From: JACNLN01 sp964626495
GTDB lineage: Bacteria; Fidelibacterota; Marinisomatia; Marinisomatales; CAZVFT01
Length of the DNA: 11,427 nucleotides
NCBI GenBank assembly: GCA_964626495.1
Contig: CAZVFT010000080.1
Coordinates: forward strand, 1-11,427
Direction: 5' to 3'
In this document: piece by piece, positions 1-6,507 of the stretch
How positions within the stretch are numbered: position 1 is the stretch's first letter
How the letters are laid out: each line of letters begins with the position of its first letter
Translations under genes and position numbers: made by a program
Notes under the pieces: model-generated
Seen by the model: the letters and a program-made list of their open reading frames with translations, nothing else
What the model was told of the DNA's origin: nothing
Databases searched by the model: none

Positions 1-187
1 CTTGAGAAAAGGGTACAAGCCGCAGGATAAATGATAATGAAGATTTGTTTTTATAGAAATAGTTTATCAAAGAATTTTCCTATGAGAAATTTCTTCTGGG
101 AATATGAAACACTCATGAGTTCAGAGATAAGACTTTTCATGGTAACCCTACAACCCTGCCAGAGATGAACGTTAACTCGTACATCAT
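1..187. other. Left edge, no gene assigned
   Basis: I see no convincing gene here. The first bases could be the last codons of a plus-strand gene from outside the window, since two frames stay open to a stop near 28-33, but they are too short to recognise. A 70-codon minus-strand frame runs through 51-263. It crosses a terminator-like hairpin, resembles no family I know, and is treated as chance. Confidence 0.3.
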
Positions 188-224
188 AAAAAAATGCCGT
201 CTCGAGGACTATCGGGGCGGCATT
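188..224 (-). terminator. Minus-strand intrinsic terminator-like hairpin
   Basis: The arms AATGCCG (193-199) and CGGCATT (218-224) are perfectly complementary. Read on the minus strand, the pairing continues inward with two C-A mismatches to a short loop, and the stem is followed by seven T residues (194-188). That is the form of a Rho-independent terminator for leftward transcription. On the plus strand no T-run follows. No minus-strand gene lies to the right, so its transcript is unexplained. A small RNA or antisense leader, or a relic, are the options. Confidence 0.6.
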
Positions 225-325
225 CCCCTCCTTAAGATTTTCAGATAAAAGTGAGCTAATCATGGTTCAAAAGAATATTTTAGTGGAGAAACATACGATT
301 TTATTAAGAAATGTTTTAAAAAATG

Positions 326-355
326 TTGACAAAAATGAGTTTTAATGTTTATAAT
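326..355 (+). promoter_or_regulatory. Near-consensus sigma-70 promoter
   Basis: TTGACA (326-331) and TATAAT (350-355) are both exact matches to the vegetative sigma-70 consensus, with an 18-base spacer. Transcription would start near 362, giving a leader of about 34 bases before the ATG at 396. It is the best promoter in the window and clearly serves the regulator gene. Confidence 0.8.
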
Positions 356-356
356 T

Positions 357-373
357 CTATCAAATCATGATAG
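357..373. promoter_or_regulatory. Inverted repeat at the start site, putative operator
   Basis: CTATCA (357-362) and TGATAG (368-373) form a perfect 6+6 inverted repeat with a 5-base spacer. It lies directly downstream of the -10 box and over the predicted transcription start. A dimer bound here would block initiation. The downstream gene begins with a winged-helix DNA-binding domain, so autoregulation is a natural inference, but no direct evidence shows which protein binds. Confidence 0.4.
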
Positions 374-395
374 GGTTAAGGATTAAAAACATCTA

Positions 396-1433
396 ATGCA
401 ACTATCTCCCGTCAAACAGTTTATTCTCAATAACCTCTCTGACCATCAGAAAGACATCATCCGGGCTGCTATGAACCGGTTTGGTATCAGCCGTCAGGCA
501 ATTTTACGGCATATGCACAGACTCATCCAGGATGGGAAAATCGAAGTACACGGGAAGACCAAGGATCGATACTATAAATTAAAACCGATCGTAGAAAAAA
601 CCTTATCTCTGGATATCACTTCTGATCTGGAGGAAGATAAAATCGGTCGGGAGCATATTTTTCCTCATCTTGTAAATTTTACTCCCAACGTGAGAGAAAT
701 CTGTGAATACGGATTTCTGGAAGTAATGAACAACGTCATTTCTCATTCGGAAGGGAGTGAGTGTCACATCAACTTCTGGATGACCAGTCAGAATATCCTC
801 CTTCGTATTCGAGACAATGGCATGGGGATTTTCCAGAAGATACAGAATCACTTCGATTTTGAAAATCAACGTAATGCAATTCTGGAACTGGTAAAAGGCA
901 AAATGACCACAGAACCTGAGTATCATCCGGGAGACGGACTCTGTATTACCATGAAAATATTTGATACCGTTTATCTTTCTTCAGGAAACTGGCGATTGGT
1001 TCATCATGTTCCTCGAAATCGATGGAGTTTAAAACAATGGAATAGAAAAGATTGCACAGAAGTTTCTATGATTTTATCCACTTCATCTGACAGAGCAGTC
1101 CAAAATGTTCTTACTTTCTGTTCTGCACATGGAAACAACATTTCTTTTGACCGCACTGTTATTCCACTCATACTGGCGAGATATGATGGGGAGAATCTTA
1201 TCTCCCGCTCACAAGCTCGTCGAGTGTTAAATAGACTGGATAATTTTAGGGAGGTCTGTTTTGACTTTAAGCAGATCGAGTTTTTGGGAGAAGCTTTTGC
1301 AGATGAAATTTTCCGCATTTTTCAGAACGATCATAAAGGAATTAAACTTACCTGGGTAAATGCCAGTGAAAATATAGAGAGTATGATTAACTGGATTTTA
1401 AGAAATCAAAGGGGAAACCTTAGAAAGATTTAA
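396..1433 (+). CDS. wHTH / GHKL ATPase / STAS-like (DUF4325) fused regulator
   Basis: 345 residues with three recognisable parts. Residues 1-65 look like a winged helix-turn-helix (ISRQAILRHMHRL as the recognition region, then a KDRYYKL wing). Residues about 95-228 form a GHKL-type ATPase: N-box EVMNNVISHS (E109, N113, H117), G1 box DNGMG (140-144), G2 box HPGDGL (177-182), and CTEV at 220-223 where the G3 threonine is expected. Residues about 265-335 match the STAS-like DUF4325 pattern (FDFKQIEFLGEAFADEIFR). In sigma-factor partner switching, RsbW-type kinases and STAS antagonists are separate proteins. Here both fold types sit on one chain with a DNA-binding domain. I see no typical phospho-acceptor histidine, so a sensor kinase role is unlikely. 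The ATG at 396 follows a weak ribosome site but fits the promoter leader. The function as a transcription regulator, perhaps of this polysaccharide locus, is inferred. Confidence 0.8.
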   Translation: MQLSPVKQFILNNLSDHQKDIIRAAMNRFGISRQAILRHMHRLIQDGKIEVHGKTKDRYYKLKPIVEKTLSLDITSDLEEDKIGREHIFPHLVNFTPNVREICEYGFLEVMNNVISHSEGSECHINFWMTSQNILLRIRDNGMGIFQKIQNHFDFENQRNAILELVKGKMTTEPEYHPGDGLCITMKIFDTVYLSSGNWRLVHHVPRNRWSLKQWNRKDCTEVSMILSTSSDRAVQNVLTFCSAHGNNISFDRTVIPLILARYDGENLISRSQARRVLNRLDNFREVCFDFKQIEFLGEAFADEIFRIFQNDHKGIKLTWVNASENIESMINWILRNQRGNLRKI

Positions 1434-1519
1434 TCCATATTTATGACAATTAACAAATATTTATTGATTAAATTGCATTTTGTGTTAATTAAATTTGTGT
1501 TCATTTTTTTACAGATAGC

Positions 1520-1544
1520 ACCGCCTGATTAGCAGGCTGGTTTT
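1520..1544 (+). terminator. Weak terminator-like hairpin after the regulator
   Basis: ACCGCCTG (1520-1527) pairs with CAGGC-T-GGT (1533-1541) with one bulged T and a 5-base loop. Only four T residues (1541-1544), one of them in the stem, follow. It lies 86 bases after the regulator stop and is a plausible but weak intrinsic terminator. Confidence 0.35.
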
Positions 1545-1563
1545 ATCGGAAAATATTTTCTTA

Positions 1564-1591
1564 CCTCGTCGGTACAATGTAACTGACGGGG
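1564..1591. other. Strong hairpin in the leader of the AbiE-like pair
   Basis: Bases 1564-1573 pair with 1582-1591 in a 10-pair stem that includes two G-U pairs on the plus-strand RNA, closed by an 8-base loop. There is no following T-run, so it is not a terminator. It lies 116 bases before the antitoxin-like gene and could be a leader RNA structure or a repeat end. Confidence 0.35.
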
Positions 1592-1706
1592 CGGAGCTGT
1601 GCCTGAAATCGTTATTCGTTAATGAAAACAGTTCTCTTAAATGTTTTTCCGTCATTCCTTCAAATAAACGTTAAATGAAAGAATTTGATAGGAGCCAAAG
1701 CATAGT

Positions 1707-1940
1707 ATGTTGCCATTAACATTGAAGAAATATTTTTGGGATTGTGACTTTAATCTGTTGAACATGACCGATCACAAGTTTTTTATTACCGAACGATTAT
1801 TGCAGTTAGGCAACAGCAGCGCAATCGAATGGATTATGAAAATAATTGATAAACCATATATTCAAAAGGTGATTCAAAACAGCCGCTCTCTTGACGACAA
1901 GACGATTAATTTCTGGATGATATATTTGCGTGAAGAATAA
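1707..1940 (+). CDS. Small antitoxin-like partner of AbiEii-type protein (DUF6922-like)
   Basis: 77 residues with the pattern of the short DUF6922-like proteins that precede AbiEii-type nucleotidyltransferases: KYFWDCDFNLL near the N-terminus, FITERLLQLGN, then SRSLDDKTINFW near the C-terminus. AGGAG at 1690-1694 supports the ATG, although the spacing of 12 bases is long. The gene overlaps the next by 11 bases, so the two are almost certainly co-translated. By analogy with AbiEi/AbiEii systems it would be the antitoxin or repressor of the pair. It is much shorter than classical AbiEi and has no obvious winged-helix domain, so that role is inferred from position. The family assignment is from memory of the pattern. 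Confidence 0.65.
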   Translation: MLPLTLKKYFWDCDFNLLNMTDHKFFITERLLQLGNSSAIEWIMKIIDKPYIQKVIQNSRSLDDKTINFWMIYLREE

Positions 1941-2559
1941 ACTCCATTTTGAAATCCTTCCTGTGGAGCAGAGAGCTCTTTTAGAAACTCTATCCGATCT
2001 CGAATGGCTTGAAGAATTCTATCTTGCGGGAGGAACCGGTTTAGCTTTGCAGTTAGGGCATCGACAATCCCTGGATTTTGATTTTTTTAGCGAAAGGGAA
2101 ATTGACAATCAGGACATTTTATGGAGGTGCCAGGAGATAGGTAAATTTGAACTATTTTCTGAAGATAAGAATACGGTTATCGGTGCTTTGAATGAAGTAA
2201 GAATATCTTTTATGACTTATCCATACTCACTTCTTGAAGACTATATTCGTCATCATCGAATGCGGATAGCCTCTGTTATGGATATAGCTATGATGAAGCT
2301 GGAAGCCATATCGTCGAGAGGTAGTAAGAAAGATTTTGTTGATTTCTATTTCTTGAATAGAACGATTGGTCTGAATGAATTGTTTTCTGCTCATGCAAAG
2401 AAATATGGTGAGGATCACAGCAATCGATATCTTCTTCATAAATCGTTGGTATATTTTAATGACGCAGAAAATCAACCTATGCCTGTGATGATTGATAAAG
2501 TTTCATGGGAAGAGATAAAGACCGCTATTATTGAGAATGTGAATGAATCCAAAATCTAA
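1930..2559 (+). CDS. AbiEii/AbiGii-type nucleotidyltransferase (toxin-like)
   Basis: 209 residues. The nucleotidyltransferase signature is clear: AGGTGLALQLGHR (33-45, with GGT at 34-36) followed by SLDFDFF with the two metal-binding aspartates D49 and D51. A later conserved block, MMKLEAISSRGSKKDFVDFYFL (121-142), is the usual K...KDxxDxYFL segment of the PF08843/DUF1814 group. In this family the toxin transfers nucleotides to an RNA or protein target and is held in check by its upstream partner. AbiE systems act in phage abortive infection. The start is GTG at 1930, overlapping the stop of the upstream gene. The length is normal and all key residues are present, so it is probably active. 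Its target is unknown. Confidence 0.85.
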   Translation: MKNKLHFEILPVEQRALLETLSDLEWLEEFYLAGGTGLALQLGHRQSLDFDFFSEREIDNQDILWRCQEIGKFELFSEDKNTVIGALNEVRISFMTYPYSLLEDYIRHHRMRIASVMDIAMMKLEAISSRGSKKDFVDFYFLNRTIGLNELFSAHAKKYGEDHSNRYLLHKSLVYFNDAENQPMPVMIDKVSWEEIKTAIIENVNESKI

Positions 2560-2592
2560 CTTGATAAGTTCAAAGGCTAAAAGGAAAGTGAA

Positions 2593-3705
2593 ATGCAGTT
2601 CATAGATTTACATAAGCAACAGGAACGGATTAGAACAGGTGTTCATCGGAGGATTCAGACGGTTATGGATCACGGGAAATACATTATGGGTCCAGAGGTG
2701 CAAGAGCTGGAGAAAACGTTGGCGGAGTTTGTGGGAATTAAACACTGTGTTGGGTGTTCCTCGGGGACGGATGCCCTCCTGATGGCGTTAATGGCGTGGG
2801 AGGTAGGTCCAGGGGATGCTGTTTTTACAACTCCCTTTACGTTCATCTCTACAGCAGAGGTAATCCAGCTTCTTGGAGCAACCCCTGTTTTTGTGGATAT
2901 TGATAAAGAGACCTTTAACATTGATCCAGTGAAGTTGGAAGAGGCTGTTAAAAATACCATTGACGTTGGTGAGTTGAACCATAAAGCAATTATTACTGTA
3001 GATCTTTTTGGTTTACCCGCTGACTATCCTTCCATTGAAACAATTGCTAAAAAGTACAACCTGCTTGTTCTGGAGGATGCAGCACAGAGTTTTGGAGCAT
3101 CCATTGGGATGAAGAAGACAGGCAGTTTTGGTAACGCAGCAGCCACTTCCTTCTTTCCAGCGAAACCTCTGGGATGTTACGGGGATGGAGGTGCCATCTT
3201 TACAGATGACGATGACCTGACTGAAAAGTTGCACTCCATACGGATCCATGGTAAAGGATCGCATAAGTATGATAACATTCGGGTGGGAATCAATGGTCGG
3301 CTGGATACACTTCAGGCGGCTATCCTGCTTGAGAAATTTTCCATTTTCCCTGAAGAGGTTGATTTAAGAAACAGGGTTGCCAGTATCTACAGCGAACAAT
3401 TACACAATAAAGTTCAACCCCCTTTTGTTCCAGATGGATATACTTCTGTCTGGGCAATATATTCCATTCTTGCCGACTCTGAGAAACACCGAAGGGAGAT
3501 TCAGAAACGATTAAAGGGGAATAACATTCCCACGGCTATTTACTATCCGCTACCGCTTCACCTGCAGACGGCATTCAGGGGATTGGGATTTCAAGAGGGG
3601 GATTTTCCTATCTCCGAAGAGATCTGCCAGCGAATATTCAGTCTTCCAATGCATCCGTATTTGGATAAAGCAGATATAAAAACAATCACAGAATTGATTT
3701 TTTAG
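2593..3705 (+). CDS. DegT/DnrJ/EryC1/StrS aminotransferase, WbpE-like
   Basis: A 370-residue PLP-dependent sugar aminotransferase. It begins MQFIDLHKQQ and carries GTDAL (58-62), EDAAQSFGA (161-169) with D162 expected to contact the PLP pyridine nitrogen, and the PLP-lysine site SFFPAKPLGCYGDGGA with K191. The ending SLPMHPYLD is also typical. Along its length it resembles WbpE/WlbC, which transaminates UDP-2-acetamido-2-deoxy-3-keto-glucuronate on the way to diacetamido uronic acids. The dehydrogenase, acetyltransferase and epimerase of that pathway are not in the window, so the exact substrate is open. The related QdtB, VioA and DesV enzymes share the fold. A good ribosome site (AAGGAAAG, 2581-2588) supports the ATG. 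It starts 34 bases after the AbiE-like toxin gene, possibly in the same transcript. It is intact. Confidence 0.9.
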   Translation: MQFIDLHKQQERIRTGVHRRIQTVMDHGKYIMGPEVQELEKTLAEFVGIKHCVGCSSGTDALLMALMAWEVGPGDAVFTTPFTFISTAEVIQLLGATPVFVDIDKETFNIDPVKLEEAVKNTIDVGELNHKAIITVDLFGLPADYPSIETIAKKYNLLVLEDAAQSFGASIGMKKTGSFGNAAATSFFPAKPLGCYGDGGAIFTDDDDLTEKLHSIRIHGKGSHKYDNIRVGINGRLDTLQAAILLEKFSIFPEEVDLRNRVASIYSEQLHNKVQPPFVPDGYTSVWAIYSILADSEKHRREIQKRLKGNNIPTAIYYPLPLHLQTAFRGLGFQEGDFPISEEICQRIFSLPMHPYLDKADIKTITELIF

Positions 3706-3746
3706 TACCATTTGGATTTAGGATGAAACAGAAACCGGGAAATCAT

Positions 3747-3813
3747 ATCCACGAATGTCACGAATGTACACCAATGAAAAAAACAACCAGCATAGATTGG
3801 TAATATAGTGGAC
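3747..3813. repeat. Repeat R0, CCACGAATG family, internally shortened
   Basis: The left end TCCACGAATGTCACGAATG (3748-3766) matches the left ends of R1 and R2. The right end, TAATATAGTGGACAG, matches their right ends in slightly altered form. It is about 67 bases against 107 for R1 and R2, so the middle appears deleted. Its end lies 7 bases before the GxxExxY start codon. Confidence 0.65.
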
Positions 3814-3820
3814 AGATTAA

Positions 3821-4195
3821 ATGAATAAGATTATCTACAAAGAAGAAAGTTATAAAATCATCGGTTCCTGTATGAAAGTTCATCGCACATTAGGAGCTGG
3901 CTTTCTTGAGCCGGTATATCAAGAGGCTGTTGGAATACAATTTGAAATAGATTCAATTCCTCACGTAAGAGAAAAAGAACTGGTAATAAAATATATGAAC
4001 AGGGAATTAGAAAAACGATATAAGGCAGATTTCGTTTGTTTTAACAAGATTATTTTGGAACTAAAAGCGTTAAGTAGTCTGACTTCGGATCTCGAATCAC
4101 AAGTCTTGAATTATTTAAAAGCTACAGGATATAAGTTGGGTTTATTGGTAAACTTTGGTGCGTCTAAACTGGAATATAAACGCCTTGTCTTATAG
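3821..4195 (+). CDS. GxxExxY protein (PD-(D/E)XK nuclease-like, PF13366)
   Basis: 124 residues, the normal size for this family. It shows KVHRTLGAGFLEPVY, the family signature with G27, E30 and Y33. The nuclease-like core follows: KADF (D70) and ELK (E80, K82), then Q94 in SQVLNYLK, and the typical ending LGLLVNFG. All the acidic residues and the lysine of a PD-(D/E)XK site are present, so it may be catalytically competent. The biological role of the family is not established. It sits between the aminotransferase and the epimerase, unrelated to either, flanked by R0 upstream and R1 immediately downstream. The stop codon TAG shares its last base with the first base of R1. The only ribosome-site candidate is the GGA of the R0 end, 8 bases before the ATG. 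Confidence 0.85.
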   Translation: MNKIIYKEESYKIIGSCMKVHRTLGAGFLEPVYQEAVGIQFEIDSIPHVREKELVIKYMNRELEKRYKADFVCFNKIILELKALSSLTSDLESQVLNYLKATGYKLGLLVNFGASKLEYKRLVL

Positions 4196-4301
4196 TCCAC
4201 GAATGTCACGAATGAGCACTCATAATAAATAGATAAACATTGTCAAACCACAAAACCAGAACCTTAAATTATATTCGTGTCAATTTGTGTAATTAGTGGA
4301 C
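4195..4301. repeat. Repeat R1, first 107-base copy of tandem pair
   Basis: It runs from GTCCACGAATGTCACGAATG to TTTGTGTAATTAGTGGAC. The two ends are imperfect inverted repeats of one another (GTCCAC/GTGGAC exact, then a roughly matching CACnAAT-type series). It is aligned without gaps to R2 at about 89% identity by my hand count (12 differences in 107). It starts on the last base of the GxxExxY stop codon. Confidence 0.9.
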
Positions 4302-4312
4302 AGAAAAAAAAG

Positions 4313-4419
4313 GTCCACGAATGTCACGAATGAACACTAATAATAAATAGATTGACATTGTTACACAACAAAACCAAATCCTTAAATAATATTTGTGTCA
4401 ATTTGTGTAATTAGTGGAT
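4313..4419. repeat. Repeat R2, second 107-base copy of tandem pair
   Basis: A second direct copy of R1, 118 bases downstream, separated from it by an 11-base A-rich spacer. It ends GTGGAT, 5 bases before the epimerase start codon. The whole gap between the GxxExxY gene and the epimerase is therefore repeat sequence. Confidence 0.9.
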
Positions 4420-4424
4420 AGAAA

Positions 4425-5387
4425 ATGGTGGATAAAATATTAGTTACGGGCGCTGCTGGATTTATCGGTTTTCACCTTACACAATCTCTGCTCTACGATG
4501 GTTATGAGGTTTTAGGAATCGACAACCTCAATGACTACTACGATCCAAAACTCAAACACGATCGTCTGGAACAGCTTAAACCTTTTAAAAACTTCACGTT
4601 TCAGAAGATCGATATTTCTGATAAAAAATCTCTTACACAATCATTCCAATCATTCATGCCAAACAAAGTAGTAAACCTTGCCGCACAAGCTGGCGTTCGG
4701 TACAGCCTGGAAAATCCCTATATTTATATGGACTCCAATTTGGTTGGTTTTCTGAACATCTTGGAATTATGCCGACATAATGATGTTGAGGGGTTAATTT
4801 ACGCCTCCAGTTCATCGGTTTATGGCGGGAATGAGAAGATCCCCTTTGCTGTGGAAGACAGGGTGGACAATCCCATCTCTCTTTATGCAGCTAGCAAACG
4901 GTCCAATGAGCTTATGGCTTATTCTTATTCTCATTTGTATGGGTTGAATACAACCGGACTTCGCTATTTCACGGTTTATGGTCCCTGGGGGAGACCGGAT
5001 ATGGCTATGTTTATTTTTACAAGGAAAATTTCCAATGGGGAGCCGATCCCTGTCTTCAACAATGGAAATATGAAACGGGACTTCACGTATATTGATGATA
5101 TCATTGCTGGGACACGTTCAGCTATTGAGAAAAATTATTCCTGTGATGTGTTCAATCTGGGAAATCACAAAAGCGAAGAGCTGATGGATGTGGTACAACT
5201 GATTGAGGAAAAACTCAGCAAGAAGGCGGAAATTAAGTTCCTGCCGATGCAGCCGGGTGATATACCTGAAAGTTTCGCTGATATTGAAAAATCCACAGAA
5301 ATGCTTGGTTATAAACCTACAACGAATGTGGATGTGGGGATTGGTAAGTTTGTGGATTGGTATATAGAATATCACCGTAATTCGTAA
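4425..5387 (+). CDS. NAD-dependent epimerase, UDP-glucuronate 4-epimerase-like
   Basis: A 320-residue extended SDR enzyme. It has the NAD-binding GAAGFIG (9-15), the DNLNDYYDPKLK segment (33-44) characteristic of UDP-glucuronate 4-epimerases (CapI/LpsL/GAE group), the catalytic serine region ASSSSVYG (127-134), and the YxxxK pair Y154/K158. RYFTVYGPWGRPDMA and the late MQPGDIPESFADI are further group markers. It would interconvert UDP-glucuronate and UDP-galacturonate in the cytoplasm for polysaccharide synthesis. A UDP-glucose or UDP-GlcNAc 4-epimerase is less likely given the NDYYD segment. The ribosome site is poor (GGA at 4416-4418, from repeat R2), and GTG at 4428 is an alternative start. 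The last four codons and the stop lie in the direct repeat that begins at 5376. Confidence 0.87.
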   Translation: MVDKILVTGAAGFIGFHLTQSLLYDGYEVLGIDNLNDYYDPKLKHDRLEQLKPFKNFTFQKIDISDKKSLTQSFQSFMPNKVVNLAAQAGVRYSLENPYIYMDSNLVGFLNILELCRHNDVEGLIYASSSSVYGGNEKIPFAVEDRVDNPISLYAASKRSNELMAYSYSHLYGLNTTGLRYFTVYGPWGRPDMAMFIFTRKISNGEPIPVFNNGNMKRDFTYIDDIIAGTRSAIEKNYSCDVFNLGNHKSEELMDVVQLIEEKLSKKAEIKFLPMQPGDIPESFADIEKSTEMLGYKPTTNVDVGIGKFVDWYIEYHRNS

Positions 5388-5488
5388 AGAGTAAAACGTA
5401 ATGAGTGACCCCAGTGAAATAATCTTCACTACTACAATGAAATACACTCTACACACTTTAAAATACTCTAAATAATACGGAATTAACT
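5376..5488. repeat. Direct repeat copy A flanking the second AbiE-like module
   Basis: From about 5398 to 5488 it aligns without gaps to 6605-6695 with 8 differences in 91 bases (about 91%). Upstream, CGTAATTCGTAA resembles CGTGATTCGTAA of copy B, with a small length difference between. The epimerase ending R-N-S-stop is encoded by this left end, so the repeat overlaps the gene. Confidence 0.85.
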
Positions 5489-5547
5489 TTAAGAATTTCA
5501 CAGGGTAAACAAGTAACAAGTTGACAGGCATATAGATTGAAGGAAAA

Positions 5548-5892
5548 ATGGAGAACGTAGACAAGAGAATGAAGACTGACGACAGGAAATTAATACCAGC
5601 GGTGGAGCAGTACGGCAAACCCATGGCAGAATTTATCAAAAAACACAGTCACTGGTGGTGGTGGGTACCGGAGGAGAAGAAATTGGGATTGAGTCTGAAT
5701 TCTGTCGTGGAAGCGACATTGAATGATGGTGGTGAAAGAGAAGTACACGATTTGTTCACACTAATAAGTGTGGAGAAAGCGGCTGAAATATTTCGCAAAG
5801 ATACAAATCGCCACCGTATAAACTATCGATCTAAGATAGTTCGATTTTTTAACGCGTATTTTGAAAAGCATGTACCCGAATATTCTCACTGA
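5548..5892 (+). CDS. Small partner protein of AbiEii-type gene, putative antitoxin
   Basis: 114 residues of no named family that I can identify. A notable HSHWWWWVPEEKK segment (33-45) is followed by a helical stretch SLNSVVEATLNDGGEREVHDLF and a basic block NRHRINYRSKIVRFFNAYF. It lies directly upstream of, and overlaps, an AbiEii-type nucleotidyltransferase. That is the position of the cognate antitoxin. Its pattern (aromatic start, a ...VE..L..G...V..L helix, ending in aromatic F..YF) runs parallel to the smaller protein at 1707-1940, so the two may be distant relatives. AAGG at 5540-5543 supports the ATG. The antitoxin function is inferred from context only. Confidence 0.65.
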   Translation: MENVDKRMKTDDRKLIPAVEQYGKPMAEFIKKHSHWWWWVPEEKKLGLSLNSVVEATLNDGGEREVHDLFTLISVEKAAEIFRKDTNRHRINYRSKIVRFFNAYFEKHVPEYSH

Positions 5893-6484
5893 ACAGCAAA
5901 AACAATTATTGCCACATCTGGAACCTTTTTCCAGCGATTATTATCTGGTTGGTGGAACGGCAATCGCCTTATATCTGGGGCATCGAAGATCAATTGACTT
6001 TGACTTTTTTACAGAGAGTAAGATAAAACCCATTACGATTAAAAAGTGGATGGATAATCTACCGTTCAATTCAGTTCGCGAAATCTATTCAGACAGCGAT
6101 CAGATTCATGTGGATGTGCAGCAAGTTCGGGTAACATTTTTTTCTTATCCCTACCATATTCCAACACCCCAGATATTTCATGGTTTTGCCATGCCAACTC
6201 TGCTTTGTCTTGCAGTGATGAAGGCGTTTGCCCTGGGTCAACGCGCAAAATGGAAAGATTACATAGATTTGTATTTTATCTTGAAACATCATTTCAAACT
6301 TAAGGATATCATTGGGGAAGCGGAGATATTATTCGGTGAAAAGTTCAATGGCAAACTTTTTCGTCAGCAATTGTACTTTTTTGACGATATTGACTACACA
6401 GAAGATGTGGAATTTATGAAAGAAACTGTGCCTGATGAGACAGTGAAGAATTTTTTGCATGATATAAGTACGGAAGCATTTTGA
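5870..6484 (+). CDS. Second AbiEii-type nucleotidyltransferase (toxin-like)
   Basis: 204 residues from the ATG at 5870; a TTG at 5861 in the same frame would add three. The signature is LVGGTAIALYLGHRR (GGT 28-30) then SIDFDFF with D43 and D45, followed later by VMKAFALGQRAKWKDYIDLYFIL (117-139) with K118 and the KDxxD motif. It has the same family and architecture as the protein at 1930-2559 but is clearly diverged from it, so this is an independent acquisition or an old duplicate rather than a recent copy. The 23-base overlap with the upstream partner indicates coupled translation. The pair is bracketed by direct repeats (5376-5488 and 6590-6695). It is likely an active nucleotidyltransferase toxin or phage-defence effector, with unknown target. 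Confidence 0.85.
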   Translation: MYPNILTEQQKQLLPHLEPFSSDYYLVGGTAIALYLGHRRSIDFDFFTESKIKPITIKKWMDNLPFNSVREIYSDSDQIHVDVQQVRVTFFSYPYHIPTPQIFHGFAMPTLLCLAVMKAFALGQRAKWKDYIDLYFILKHHFKLKDIIGEAEILFGEKFNGKLFRQQLYFFDDIDYTEDVEFMKETVPDETVKNFLHDISTEAF

Positions 6485-6507
6485 GACTAAGAGTAAGAGT
6501 TCAGGAG

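Noticed and set aside
51..263. A 70-codon minus-strand reading frame at the left edge
   Set aside because: It runs through a terminator-like hairpin, has no family resemblance, and shows no clear promoter.
1500..1706. Hairpins and a GTTAAAT sequence considered as an integron attC site ahead of a small cassette gene
   Set aside because: No matching RYYYAAC box is found at the other end and there is no integrase, so the attC structure is not met.
4195..4419. Tandem repeats considered as a CRISPR array
   Set aside because: There are only two long 107-base copies with an 11-base A-rich spacer, no short repeats with unique spacers, and no cas genes.
5118..5639. A 173-codon minus-strand frame antisense to the epimerase and the next gene
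   Set aside because: The plus-strand genes here are clearly real, and the antisense peptide is a hydrophobic low-complexity shadow with no motif.
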